DNA of 64,000 bases from Cristatella mucedo (GCA_009760855.2 WPIO01000008.1:631001-695000), one strand, 5' to 3'; shown: positions 12,412-24,107, counted from the stretch's first letter. Notes: generated by a model not told the origin, from the sequence alone. Made by a program: numbers and translations.

Positions 12412-14931
12412 AATAATAATGATAATAATGCACTTGATAAAGCGCCCTCAGAGAACTTAATCTCTTTCTAGGCGCTTTACATTTGCTGCAAAGGGAAATG
12501 CAATTGAATGGTGAGTAATATCATGCTTGATAAACGACATGAATAACATGGTTAGGGGTGACATGCACACGGTCAGCATGCAAGTATGGCTAGTGGCAGC
12601 ATGCACAGTGTCAGCACTCATATTCACATAAAGGACGAATCACAAGGACTTCACTAAAAGGTGTCCTAAATAGGTGCGTTTTTAAGTTCTTTTTAAATGT
12701 GGTCAAGTCGAGGAATGTTGTGATGCAAGTCGGGAGTGAGTTCCAGGCTTTGGGATCATACGAACTAAATGCACGGCCTCCAAAGGATTTGAGGTTTGTA
12801 CGAGGTATCGGTAAACTGTTGAATTCCGAAAAGCGGGTGGTACGATGATTGGCCTGGTGGGGTGTAGATCTGAGAGATAGGCTGGAGCCAAAGAATGAAG
12901 TGACCTACAAGTGAGCAACAAAACCTTGAAGTAGGTCTGTTGCTCAACTGGTAGCCAGTGCAGGTCGGCGAGAAGTGGTGTAATGTGGCAACTGTGAAGC
13001 TCACGACAGTCAAGCCTAGCTGCAGAGTTTTGCACCAACAGTAATCGCCTGATCACACATGCTGGTAGGCCAGTAAGCAGTGAGTTGCAGAAGTCGACAC
13101 GGGATGTCAGGAATGCATGGATCAACTTGGACGTGGTATCCTAATCTAAACAAGCCCAAATTTGAGCAATGTTATGAGGCTGAAAGTCGGCAGATTTGAC
13201 TGTGGAGAATATGACACCTAGATTTCGAGCTGATTCAACAGGAGATGTGCTGGCAGAGCCAATTTTGAGAGTCAGCCTTTCCAATTTCTGAATCACACTG
13301 GGTTTGCCCATAACTAGTATGTTAATTTTATCATCGTTTAGTTATAGAAAATTTGCTGCCATCCATGTGCGGATGTCATCAATGCATGCAGCAAGCGAGT
13401 TTAGAGAATTTGAGGTGCTCGAAGGCTGGGAGGGATCAAAGCAAAGGTACAACTGAGTGTCATCCGCATAGAAGTGAAAGCCTAGATTGTGCTTGGCGAT
13501 CACATCAGCAAGAGGGGGAGTATAAACCGTGAAAGAACCGGAGATAGCACGGAGCACTGAGGTACCCCATATTTCAGAGGTACCTCGGATGATCTTTGTC
13601 CATTCATGTCAATACTCCGGAGTCTCCCACTGAAATAGGACCTGAACCACTGCAGAGCAGTGCCAGTGATGCCCTGGCGAGATGAGAGGCGCTCTAGAAG
13701 AACTTTGTGATCGATGGTATCAAAAGCTGCCGAAAGATCGAGCAAAACAAGCAGAGACACTCTACCCATGTCTGCATTCCTAAGTAGGTCGTTGTATACC
13801 CTAAGCAATGCTGACTCTGTGGAGTAATTAGCTCTAAAGCCAGACTGGAACTTACTAGCAAGGTGTGAGGTTTCAAGATATGAGTTCAGCTGGTCAGCCA
13901 CGACCTGTTCCAGTGTCTTTGATAGGAATGGTAGACGGTAGACTGGGCGGTAGTTGCTTAAGTTCTCTTGGTCTAGTGTCGGTTTCTTGAGAAGTGGCCT
14001 GACTACAGCTTTTTTGAAAGGTGCTGGGACATGACCTGAGGCTAATGAAATATTAATTATGTTAGTTATGCATGGCAGCAGCAGATAAATGCACAGTAGG
14101 AGCAGAACAGTGGGAATAGGGTCCAGAGGACTTGTTGTCTTCTTTGATTGGGATATGAGCTTCAGGACGAGATCACTGGTGACCTGCTTAAATGTAGACA
14201 TTGAGGTGCAGCCAGGAACCGGGGAACAGCATTCTTTGGTGGATGTTGTCATCACAGGGATGGACTCCCTGATCTAGTCTATCTTCTGCACAAAGAATCG
14301 AGAGAAGCGATCGGCTAGATCATCATAAGGATCATCAGGTAAGGAGCTAATCTGGGAGCAGTTGAGGAGATGGTTTATTGTCGACATCAGCATTTTTGGA
14401 TCGTGCATCTGTGATTCAACAATGTTTCTATACAAGCTAGACTTGGCCTTTGCTAGGATCGATTATTACGACCTACAGTAGTCTTCATATGCCTGTCGAT
14501 GGACAGACAGTCCAGATCTTTTGTATGCTTTTCAAGCTTTCGCTTAGTAGACTTGGCTAGTTTAATGTCTGTGGTAAACCAAAGGCCGTATGGGCGAGGG
14601 TGCACAGTGCGCTTTGTCAGAGGTGCAAGCTCTTCGAGCGTGTCAGCTAGTGTCGAGTTGTAGCTATTTACCAATGATGACAGGTCGGAGGGAGGACTGA
14701 GCAGCAGAGGTGAAGCAAATATTCTCGCACGCAAAATCTGGTCGAGTGTGTGACCCTTGATGTGAGTAGGGCCATGCACATGAGCCACAAGTGACAATGA
14801 GTCAGTCAATGCCACGAAATTCGGAGCTGAAAGTGTCAGATAAGTTATCAAAGTGAACGTTGAAATCACCCATAACGAGGAAGGATCGATTTCTTGCACA
14901 CAGAATCGAAATGAGATCGTTGATCAGTGGA
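12412..14931 (-). mobile_element. L2/CR1-like LINE, 5'-truncated, largest copy (EN end plus RT)
   Basis: Read on the minus strand, this copy starts in the endonuclease (FLVMGDFNVHFDN near 14865) and passes GPTHIKGHTLDQIL. It continues into reverse transcriptase with LDLSAAFDTIDH, GFRANYSTESALL, QWFRSYFSGRLRS and the catalytic YADDTQLY near 13460. The C-terminal region has [10 protein letters not shown] and PKPGTHSRL in different frames. The 3' end carries the family tail (agcgcc...gagaacttaatctctttctaggcgctt in reverse) and an ATT repeat at 12410. Frameshifts near 13500 and 12900 and several stops show it is dead. Confidence 0.93.
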
Positions 14932-14998
14932 GCAAATGTAAAGCGCCTAGAAAGAGATTGAGTTCTCTGAGGGCGCTTTATCCAGTCTATTATTATTA
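14932..14998 (+). mobile_element. LINE 3' tail, 67 bp, abutting the 5' end of an inverted copy
   Basis: gcaaatgtaaagcgcctaga, aagagattgagttctctgag, ggcgctttatc and attattatt: the family tail in plus orientation. It starts at the very base where the minus-strand copy (12412-14931) ends. Confidence 0.9.
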
Positions 14999-15384
14999 AA
15001 ACCTTTCATTTTCTTTCCTACTGTCCCAGTCATGACACTTGGTCCTCTGGCTCCTCGGTGCCCTGCTCAGCCAGACGGAGGGACGGACGGAGGGAGCCTT
15101 TTCACTTTGAACGGCAGCATTGGCCAGATGCTGGCCAATGGTGGTACGGTCCCACGTGGAGCTCAACCCACATTGTTAGTAATAAATTCCATTTTCATCT
15201 TGCACGCTTTGCACGTTATTGGCAGCTGGTTCACCTGCAAAGTACTGAAGGTCTTGCTTGTGGACTATCGACAAATCTCCTTGTCAAACAATCTTCGGAG
15301 CTTAGTGATCCGGCTTCATGTGCCTAGATACAAGTCCAGCCCAATTCGCTGTGAGTGCAATCTGTATAATTCACAAATATATAA

Positions 15385-15515
15385 TTCAATGGTATGGCAC
15401 CCTAAAGGAACTTAATCTCCATCCAGGTTGAAGCTTTATATATGCTGCAGGGCTCGAGCCCACAACCTCGATCGTTAAAGGCAAGCACCTTAACCCTTTG
15501 CCAAACCGGATTACT
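15385..15515 (-). mobile_element. SINE-A copy (tRNA-derived)
   Basis: Reverse complement gives a head with ggttaaggtgcttgcc and a B-box-like gggctcgagccc, then a tail with gattaagttcctttagggtg. With the next copy (15591-15712, plus) it forms an inverted pair. Confidence 0.8.
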
Positions 15516-15590
15516 CAGCTTTACATAACTATTCACAAATCATTACCAACAAGTCGCAGTAGCGACGCTTTGTATAAGCCTTAGTACCAC

Positions 15591-15712
15591 GCCGAGCTGG
15601 TTTGGTCCAGCGGTTAAGGTCTGGCTGAGGTCGTGGGCTCGAGCCTTGAGTCATTTGTGAAGCGCCTGAATAGAGATTGAGTTCTCTCGGGGTCTATACA
15701 ATAAATTGTATT
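15591..15712 (+). mobile_element. SINE-A copy (tRNA-derived)
   Basis: gagctggtttggtccagcgg, ttaaggtctggctgaggtcg and tgggctcgagcc (A- and B-box-like parts), then gtgaagcgcctgaatagaga, ttgagttctctcggggtcta. It ends in an A/T-rich tail. Confidence 0.85.
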
Positions 15713-15959
15713 GTTATATTACCATTGCCAAGTACTTCCTTGTGCGAGCCTTAGCTGAAATGAACTTGACCTGATAACTGATGGATCCAAGATGCACGAT
15801 GAAGATACATTCGAGGGATACCTGCCCTATGATGCGATATAGTGCCCTGTGGTGCCAGTCGAGCGAGTCGGACGATCCCGATGGCTTGCTGCACCCATGT
15901 ATAGAGCACTTAACACATGTCGTGGCGGCCGTGCCAGTCCAAAAGTTGTCCTGGTGGTT

Positions 15960-16079
15960 TGGCTCAGAGATAACTGGCAGGGGCTTGCCTTAAATGACCA
16001 GGGTCATGGGGTCGAGCTCCGAGGCAAATGCAAAGGGCCTGAATAGAGATCAAGTTCTTTTAGGGTACTATACAGATTA

Positions 16080-16082
<3 letters not shown>
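15960..16082 (+). mobile_element. SINE-A copy
   Basis: A diverged head, ggggtcgagctccgagg as B-box region, then aagggcctgaatagagatca, agttcttttagggtactata, followed by a (CA)n array that grew from its tail. Confidence 0.75.
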
Positions 16083-16155
<73 letters not shown>

Positions 16156-16203
16156 TGCGCGCGCGCACGCGCACACGCGAGCACGAAGATACACGTACAC
16201 ACA
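16083..16203. repeat. (CA)33 with CG-containing extension
   Basis: Pure CA to 16148, then acacgcacacatgcgcgcgc and similar to 16203. It grows out of a SINE-A tail. Confidence 0.95.
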
Positions 16204-16884
16204 AATACTTAAAGATATATAATGGATAAATAATAGATGGGTAATTTTTAAGGTCAAAGGTTTAACTCACGATGACGAAACGACAAGATTCTGGAGGCCG
16301 TTCAACGGGTTATCAGAAATTCAGCGTCAGTCGTTCAGTTGCATATTTTTTATGGTGGTGCAAACAAATTCTTCGTGCAATTCTAGGGAGTTAAACCAAT
16401 ATTGAAGAGCCATATGTGATAAAAACCGGTAAGATGGGTGGGAGATAGCTAGACAGATATATAAATGAGCTAGTCAGAGGGAAAGATCAAGACAGAAGAG
16501 AAAAGAGAAGAATGAAAGAAGAAAAAGAGAATTAGCCTGAATAATAAGCCACGGAGTAATGGCTGAAAAGGGCAGCTCCACTTTTTGGCTCTCACTCTTC
16601 ATTTTGCTACCATAAATTGTTTTCAAATAAAACTAATTGGTTCATTATTCTTTACCTCATGCAGCATCCCAAATTTGACATTGCTTTACACCTAATTAGC
16701 ACACGCTGAAGCATGTAGCGCCAGTTCATGAGTGCTGCTCACCAGGGAACGAACAACTAACTTTTCGTGATGGCCACTTGTGAATAGGAGTCACTGGCGG
16801 CCGACCTCACGTCTCGAGCTGCGTTCATAGATGGGTCTGGCTGTAGGCTCTTCTACTGCCATGCAAATATAATAACAATATAAT
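16204..16884. other. No gene recognised
   Basis: A/T-rich, purine-rich near 16480-16540. Confidence 0.6.
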
Positions 16885-16998
16885 TTCAAGCATGATTTTA
16901 CTTACCATTCAATTGCATTTCCCATTGCAGCAAATGTAAAGCGCCTAGAGAGAGATTAAGTTCTCTGAGGGCGCTTTATCAAGTGCATTATTATTATT
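16885..16998 (+). mobile_element. LINE 3' tail fragment
   Basis: tttcaagcatgattttactt, caattgcatttccc and gcaaatgtaaagcgcctaga to attattatt. It is followed within 10 bp by a minus-strand SINE-A. Confidence 0.9.
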
Positions 16999-17004
16999 AA
17001 TTCA

Positions 17005-17145
17005 GCTGCATTGCACCCTACGAGAACTTAATCTCTATTCAGGCGCTTCACATGTGCCACGGGGCTCGAGCCCACGACCTCGGTCATCAATTGCATTGAT
17101 CTTGACCTTGGTCAAGGCGAGCACTTTAACCACTGGGCTAAAGCA
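17005..17145 (-). mobile_element. SINE-A copy
   Basis: gcaccctacgagaacttaat, ctctattcaggcgcttcaca, ggggctcgagcccacgacct, gcgagcactttaaccactgg: the family in reverse. Confidence 0.88.
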
Positions 17146-17366
17146 GAGTGAGATTGAGTTAGCCAATCTTCGCTTTTTCACTCTGCCTTTCGGTTTTCAA
17201 GCTGCATCTGATGACTCTAAATCTGCTACCAATCGCACGGATTGATACTGCGATAGATAATGTCACGAGAATTTGAGCACATAAGGAATTGCAGAGGGCG
17301 CTGTCTATCTGCCGGCCAAATTCGTCGCTAGCACTTATTGGCTACCGGATGCATCAGCGGCTCTTA

Positions 17367-17430
17367 CTGGCTAGGCTGCGTTTCTTACTGGCTAGGCTAT
17401 GTTTCCTACTGGCTAGGCTACACCCTGGAA
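17367..17430. repeat. 21-bp repeat, three units
   Basis: ttactggctaggct, then cgtttc or tgtttc, three times. Confidence 0.85.
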
Positions 17431-17721
17431 AGATAATCGATGCATGCCACGGGCCAGGATTAACCCAAGGAGGGACCACACCTTGACTTGTCCAAAACGG
17501 CCAATCATAGAAGAGTGTGCTGCCGGATGATGTCGGGAAGCCGACCGGACGATCCTGCAATTAGTTCCACTTTCCCCTTATAATGCCTGAGAGTACTCGC
17601 TTGACTTGCTGCGAACACAAACAGCCACCGACTGTGGCTGACTTACCTGGTAACTGCCCTCGACGAACCGATCGATCGAAGGGAAGGGGCCGGGCTGGGA
17701 AGCCGGCAGTAGCGCCAAGAC

Positions 17722-17820
17722 AGAGCTCAGCAGCAGCAGCAGCAGCAGCAACCAGCAACCAGCAGCCAGCAGCAGCCAGCAGCAGCCAGCAGCAGCCAGC
17801 AGCAGCCAGCAGCAGCCAGC
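17722..17820. repeat. CAG array merging into 9-bp cagccagca units
   Basis: (CAG)n at 17729-17752, then agcaacc twice and five or six units of agcagccag. A frame through it encodes Ala/Ser/Gln. Confidence 0.9.
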
Positions 17821-18089
17821 GAGAGGAGGCAGTGCTGTGGGAACAGGATGCCGGCAGGCTCGGCACGTATTTTCCGGAGGTCACTGACTGGCAAGAAGCA
17901 CATATCAAGGGCCTGCTTTACATACGCCTGCTTCGGCCCACGGGCTCAAAGAGCACGGCCCTCGTGTGGCTCGCCGAGCACAGCCGCTAAGGTGCCAGTA
18001 GAAAAACGCTGCACTCCTGACACGAGCCGTGCTTCAAAGGCAAGTTGTATCTCATTAGAACTCCAAAGAAGACCACTTCGATATCAGGA

Positions 18090-18165
18090 CTGCCGTTGCT
18101 GATGCCGTTGCTGCCGCCGTTGCTGATGCCGTTGCTGCCGCCATTGCTGCTGCCGTTGCTGCAGC
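18090..18165. repeat. 15-bp type repeat (ccgttgctgatg / ccgttgctgccg)
   Basis: Alternating gatgccgttgctgccg words over about 75 bp. Confidence 0.8.
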
Positions 18166-18536
18166 TTTCTCTTCTTGGCTGCCGCACCCACAGCTGTGGA
18201 GAGTACGGAGAGGCTACTGACGGTAGCAGCTTTTCGGCATCCGGGCTGTTGCGATCAAAATGGCTGGTCACTTTGTTTAAAGAAGCAGTCGCACATGGCT
18301 TCCGGTGTGGAAGATCGAATTACGGTATTGGATCGGAGCCGACAAAAACGAGTCCCACTTTGCACTCGCACTTCCTGTCTGGAGGAGATCTCCTCAGCTT
18401 TTTGCTGGCATTACTCGAAAGCCAATCGAGAAGGATCAAGATTTGATCGAGTGAGAAATAGTGCAGCATGCAATCCCGTGGTGAAGTTGTGGGACCATGA
18501 TGCCATCATAGTAAACCGGTATACAATCTTAACCGG

Positions 18537-18538
<2 letters not shown>

Positions 18539-18594
<56 letters not shown>

Positions 18595-18640
18595 ATATAT
18601 ATATGTATATATATATATATGTATGTATGTATATACATAC
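18539..18640. repeat. (TA)n with tatg variants
   Basis: Pure TA to 18586, then gtgtgtgtatata and tatgtatg. It borders the inverted-repeat element at 18640. Confidence 0.95.
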
Positions 18641-19467
18641 AGTGGCACTTCGGCGTACGAGTGTCTCGAAATACTAGTATTTCGAGATATGAGCTCTCTC
18701 TCTCGGCCGATTTTTTGCTTTGAGTTTCGAGCTAAAATTCGGGTTACGAGCCAGCTTCAGATACTCTACCGCTAGTTGCCGCAGCGAACTCACACTGCGT
18801 GTGGTTACTCAGGCCAATAAGGGTAGGGCAGCCAACGACGTTCCGTTCGTTGCAAGACGCTGCCCTACGACCCGGGTTGTGACGCCAAGTGCAGGCCTGT
18901 TGGTTCGCTCCCAGACAGACTCAAGCAAGCCATCGTGGTGCTTGAACGCACAAGATCGCCAGACTCCGGTGTTAAATCCGACAACGGCAGGAACGGCTAA
19001 GTACGTAGCGTACGCTATTTAGACAATATTATCGTGTGAGAGCTCATCATGTAACTGATAACAATCGGCGCGTCCGCGTAAAACCCCAGCCAATAAACTG
19101 AAAGCAAGGAAAGCCGGCGAAAAGGACAAAATCGGCGAATGAGATTCAGATATTATTTCAGCCTTTCTCCTATAACTCTAATTGCATCTTCAAGTCATCT
19201 GATCTCCAAGTTACACCTGTACATTAGGATTAATAAAACCCGTTTATTGCAAGACATTTTATTGCATTATTTTAAAAAAATCATTATTTATATGTACATT
19301 TTTCATTAAAAAATGCGACAAAAACTCGAAATGATTTTTGGGGAGTCCGGAACGGATTAATGGCATTTCAATTCATTTCAATGGGGAAAATTGATTTGAC
19401 ATACAAGTAATTTTAGTTACGAGCTCCGGCAAAGAACGAATTAAACTCGTAAACCGACCTACCGCTG
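18640..19467. mobile_element. 828-bp terminal-inverted-repeat DNA transposon remnant
   Basis: The left end is cagtggcacttcggcgtacg and the right end in reverse complement is cagcggtaggtcggtttacg: 22-bp inverted repeats with several mismatches. The right part holds ggaacggattaatggcattt and caattcatttcaatggggaa, a phrase typical of pogo/Tigger-like non-autonomous elements. No transposase frame survives. A (TA)n tract flanks the left end, so the target duplication cannot be read. Confidence 0.7.
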
Positions 19468-19540
19468 CTTTAACATTTACAGTATATACAGATAATATAT
19501 ACCTATTTATATATCTATGTGTATATCACTGTATAGACAG

Positions 19541-19567
19541 GTGTGTGTGCGTGTGTGTGTGTGTGCG

Positions 19568-19598
<31 letters not shown>

Positions 19599-19602
19599 TC
19601 GA
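19541..19602. repeat. (GT)n
   Basis: Imperfect GT repeat just behind the DNA transposon remnant. Confidence 0.9.
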
Positions 19603-20499
19603 GCGCGAGCTTACGCGAGCATGTGTATCAGCCATCGCAGCGGAGCTGCGGTGGCTGATTTTATTGGATTTTCATTAACCTTGTAGCCACATTTATTGTC
19701 AGCTATAGAGGCGCGATGGTTTTCGTGACAGCACTGTTAGTACTGAATTGCAGGAGTCCAGTCTAAACCAAGCCACTAGCTAATGAGATGTTTAGCAACC
19801 GCCGAAGTAAGCAGTCCCTGACATTGGGCAGTGATCAAACGTGATGACGAACTGTGAAGGCGGTCTTTGAAATAAAACTTTTAAACGTTAAGCAGACAAA
19901 GAGGTCAAACCCAAAGGCTACGAGAGCACTCAGCAAGGGCACTACCAATTTGGAGAGCCAAGTCGATTGTCGTAGTCACAGCACTTGTATTGTTTCCTAT
20001 GAGGAGGAGCTCGCAGTTTTTAATTCTTTGCTTAGCTTAAGGAGGTTGGTCGACATGTACGGACGACTGTCAGCATGGCAGGTATTCAGCGAGCTAAGGG
20101 GCGTGACTAGGCTTGGCGTAAGCTAAGGGGCGTGACTAGGCTTGGTGCTATCGGGTTTCCGCTTTTCGATTGTTATAACTAGCCGTCGGATGGTTGACCT
20201 CGAGGGGCGCATCATTATTTTGAAAATGTAACGTTTTTTATAGTTTAAAGTTATTTTCTGCGGGTCCATTTAGGGCTGAGTAGCTTATATTTACACAAAG
20301 TTTGCGAAGAAAAAAGAGTTCGAATGATCTTATTTTTCAAAGAAAATCATTTTGTTGAGCTCAATGAACTACTTCCTGTGTAAATAGATCTGACAAAATA
20401 ATTTTATTTACTATGTTCCAGTCATCTGTCAACAACCATAATTTGGGATTGCATGTCTAACTAGTTTGCCTTTAAATAGGCAAAAGTTTCTTTTTGACC
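19603..20499. other. No gene recognised
   Basis: A/T-rich, with the 29-bp duplication at 20092. Confidence 0.6.
20092..20149. repeat. 29-bp tandem duplication
   Basis: Two copies of a 29-bp unit starting agctaaggggcgtgactagg, differing at the end only. Confidence 0.92.
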
Positions 20500-20960
20500 C
20501 CAATTTTTCGAACTTACCACGACACTCCCCCTTTCATTCGCGGCAGCTGACTCCGATGGGTGAAGTGGCAAGTCCGGCAGGTGTCGTCGGCATAGAAGCG
20601 ATAGCCGATGCCATGCGCCTGATTTACTTTCCCTTGAGGCTCTGTGTAAATAGAGAACAGCAACTTGGCGAAGAGCGGACGCTTGTGGAACTCCGCCGAA
20701 CCTGCCCGTTCTGCTAACTTGACCTCCGTACATGATGACATGACCAGGTACGATCGAATAAGTATGGTTCGAACCACATCACAGCCTCACGAGATGGAAT
20801 CACTGACAAATACTCGCAATCCTTCAAGTAGGACGCTGCGATCAATCGCGTTGGCCGATAGATCGCCAAGATTGATCGATCGAGCCGGACCAAGGCTGAC
20901 ATGCTGTTACCTAGAATGCAATCGGTCGCATGGATGAGAGCAGTTTCTGCAGAATGATGT
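20500..20960 (-). mobile_element. Decayed LINE reverse-transcriptase fragment, a second family
   Basis: In minus-strand frames that need joining: NAIDRSVLLEGL, AVMWFEPYLFDR, and HGIGYRFYADDT. The YADD motif and spacing are those of a non-LTR reverse transcriptase, but the residues differ from the main family of the window. Frameshifts are present. Confidence 0.7.
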
Positions 20961-20989
20961 CATCTGAATCCCAGCTGAAAATTTCCTGC

Positions 20990-21112
20990 TAAGTCATTCC
21001 TACCCTAGTTGATCGTGCTTCCTTTGCAGCAATTTTAAAGCTCCTAGAAAGAGATTGAGTTCTCTGAGGGCGCTTTATCAAACGTGTTATCGTGTTATTA
21101 TTTATTATTTTT
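20990..21112 (+). mobile_element. LINE 3' tail fragment
   Basis: cctttgcagcaattttaaag, ctcctagaaagagattgagt and gagggcgctttatcaaacg, then an ATT-rich end. Confidence 0.88.
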
Positions 21113-22254
21113 ACTATTAAGTACTCCACAAGCTTATTAGCGAGGAGGTTGCAAGAATCTTTGATACAAAATGAAGAATGAAGACTGGCTATATGGTAGG
21201 ACCTGAGAATCTAGCCCAGTCTCTCCAAATCTTGGCTCTCCGAGTGTTGGTCAAACGATGGCCGATTTGAATGAGTTTGGAATAATATTGTTACTGTGTA
21301 AAACATTAAAAATCTTTATTGTGGCTGGGTTGCGTTGATCAACCAGTGAATACCAGAGAGGGTCAGCAGGTTTCGAGCTGTTTTAACTGTTCTGCTAGCT
21401 GGTCGAAACTTGCATCCACAGCCGGAGAAACACTTTTGTAAACAAAACAACCGCGAGACATGCGATGGGCAAGCGTAACCGACGGACGGAGAGCTTCTCT
21501 GTCAGACGTGCTGATTGACTGCAGCTGTCGTTAGTTGCAGCTGCGCCGAGGGCTGCTCACGTCCCAGCGAAGGCGTCACCAAGGAGCTCGCGGCGACAGA
21601 GGCGCGGCTGAGCTGCCTCTTCTCCGGGACTCAGTCGGAAGGGAAGAAAACGTTTCTCTTTGCGACCACCTGGGAGTGCTTGGGCGTGCCTGGGCGTGCT
21701 TGGGCAAGCCTCGGCCAAGCTGGGACTGCCACCACTTTAAGGTGGCTCTAGCGAGCGAGCTAAAAGGATCGACACTTTTGCGACTGTTTACTTAGAAGAA
21801 CATCTGGCGTCGATCACGACGAACACGCATTGCCTCGACGCGTTTACGTCTAGGCAGTGAATTCTCGCCTCTCAGGCCAGTCACCGGAAGTACTGAGAGT
21901 GCTGGCTTTGAACAGCCTACCGCATGCGCGGCATTGATGTTCTACTCGAGAGTGTTTATGCTATGAGCGAGCCATAATACATCGCCTGAAGTGCAATAGA
22001 GGACAGAGAGCGTGGATTGACGCCCGGTAGGTGGTTTGATCATCCTAATTGACTTTTTTCTGCAGCGCCATTATGCCAAGTGACCTTATTATGTGCAGCT
22101 ATTTTAAGCTTCAACAATCATTGAAAATGGGTACCCGTAATAGCAAACTAGACATTTTTATTTACCCCGACTGTTCAAAGTGGCTTCATTCTAGTGCTGC
22201 AGTAGTTTCGTGCTATCTTCAGGTACTCCATCCGTGTTTCTACCACATTAACCC
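21113..22254. other. No gene recognised
   Basis: cctgggcgtgcttgggc-type short repeats at 21665-21715. GC-rich around 21530-21650 without a supported exon. Confidence 0.5.
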
Positions 22255-22405
22255 AGAGGGGTGAGGGTGCTCCGTCTTGACCACCCGGGTTGTGGGTTTG
22301 AGTCCTGCAACCGGTCGATTTTTTAGTGACCACTTCAAGCTATGGTGTTAGCCATGAAGGAAATTCCGCCACAACACAGACTGAGACCGTTTTATCATCT
22401 TGCCT
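22255..22405 (+). mobile_element. SINE-B copy
   Basis: gttgtgggtttgagtcctgc as B box, then gcttcaagctatggtgttagcc-type body (cacttcaagctatggtgtta), and a diverged end. Confidence 0.7.
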
Positions 22406-22589
22406 TTTTTATTCGAACGATATCTGCTTAACAAAGCAAGCAAGTCCATGAGCACTGGATGCAATTTCTGAGCTGATACGGCAGTAGCGTGCTACTCTCT
22501 TCGTAGAGTCATGCTCTCAGACTTAAAAAATCTAGTTTTAGTATTATCACATAGTCTGACGACGCATAGTAATTTGGTAGAAGATTCAC

Positions 22590-23135
22590 CAGTGAAAGCT
22601 CATCTGTCATGAGCGTCGCAATTTCCACATCACACTGCTTCTGGCCGACCTGCATTTGCTCCGAGTCAAGCAGCGAATCGACTTCAGCGTTCTGTCGCTT
22701 ATTTGTAGGTCCCTCAATTCTCTGGCTCCAGCCTACCTACCAGAACTACACCATACCAGGCGAAGAATTGTACAAACCGCTGTTCTGACTCGAATCGTGA
22801 AGCCATAGCTCGTACGAACCTCAAAACCGTTGGAGACCGTGCCTTTAGTTCGTATGCTCCCAAAGCCTGGAACTCACTCCGACGCAAGTCACAACGTCCC
22901 CTGACATTATGATATTTAAACAGAAGATTAAAACGCACCTGTTCATTACAGCATTTGGTGGGTCTTTGTGATTCGTCCTTCGTGTGCATGTATCTGCTTA
23001 CACAAGGCCTGCTGCTTGCGGATGCTACCACCAATCATCTGGTCATGCTTTATATGTTGCATACGTAAAGTGCCTAGAGGGAGATTCAGTTCTCTGAGGG
23101 TGATTAACAAATGCATTATTTTTATTATTAAGCTT
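22590..23135 (+). mobile_element. LINE 3' end, decayed
   Basis: Equivalent to the C-terminal coding part (CHITLLLADLHLLRVKQRID in a broken frame, then [20 protein letters not shown]-like). It ends ctagagggagattcagttct and an ATT tail at 23115. Confidence 0.85.
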
Positions 23136-23455
23136 TATTAGAAAATAAGCTCTTAGATACGCTTTTTTACACAATGCACCACACATTCCACTAGTAAGCA
23201 TCTAAGAATTACACGTCGTATCATGGTTTATAAGTTTTACGTTTATATCCGGAAGGACATACGGTACGAAGGACGGAGACCCGAAAACCCGGCGAGGTCT
23301 GTTGTGTGTCTCACTGATCTAAGATTGCTTTTGCATCTTTGCACGGGGAGTCTACATGAAAGTCGGGAACTCATTTCCGGCTTCTTTTCACCACCGGCAT
23401 TGACTTTGCATTATGTAAGTGCCAGCAAAAGTCACACTTGTTCCGCTCCTTCGCT

Positions 23456-23502
23456 ATAGCTGCGCTATACCTGCGCCATACCTGCGCTATACCTGCGCTC
23501 CA
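23456..23502. repeat. 11-bp repeat, four units
   Basis: tgcgctatacc, with variants, four times. Confidence 0.9.
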
Positions 23503-23639
23503 GTGCAAACTTGTTGGCTTATTTTTCGCGTGCCTCCCGTGATTATCTGTGAAGATTCAGTGGATTTTACTAATCAGGGGTCCTACTGGCCGGTGATCAT
23601 GAGTGTCTTATTGTGTACTTTTTTTTTATTCCTGTCTGA

Positions 23640-23760
23640 GCACGATACCTTGCTTGCTATTAACTCTTGGTTATTGATTCCTTTGCAGGGAGTTGTAAAA
23701 CACCCGGATAGAGATTTGGTCCTCCTAGGGTGACATGCAAAAGCATTACTGTTAATAATA
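23640..23760 (+). mobile_element. LINE-like 3' tail, diverged
   Basis: cctttgcagggagttgtaaa, acacccggatagagatttgg and cctcctagggtgacatgcaa, then aataata. A diverged relative of the family tail. Confidence 0.6.
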
Positions 23761-24107
23761 TTATAATCATGCGGACATTAAAAGTTTAATTATGACAGTA
23801 CACAGCTCTGCACCTAGTGACATTAGCTGCCTCGTCATCAAGCCCTTGCTAGTTGCTAGCTGAAGGCGGCGGGTCACTGTTCCTTCCTAACTGATACATC
23901 GTCGGCTCCACATTGGCTAGACTAGAGTAGAGTAATAGTAGAGACTTTTTTCCAAGCTAACTTCTTTCGACCCACTTCTTGTCAAGCCCCGCTTAGTCTC
24001 ATATTTTACGCATGCCGAATTGTTTCAATCATTTTTTCTCACGTATCCGAGACTGCTCCAAACGGCGCTCTCTCCTCACGTACGTCTCGCTCACTTCCGG
24101 TCAACTC

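Larger units (their letters stand above)
17146..18538. other. No confident gene
   Basis: Frame 17583-17990 (+, 135 codons) begins with ATG and ends with TAA, but a third of it is the CAG-derived tract. Short repeats at 17367 and 18090. Confidence 0.45.

Noticed and set aside
12703-14255. Live LINE able to move
   Set aside because: The copy lacks most of its 5' part and has several frameshifts and stops in the reverse-transcriptase frame.
17583-17990. 135-codon frame with ATG and stop
   Set aside because: A large part is a CAG-derived Ala/Ser/Gln tract and the rest matches no family that I know. No splice or promoter support.
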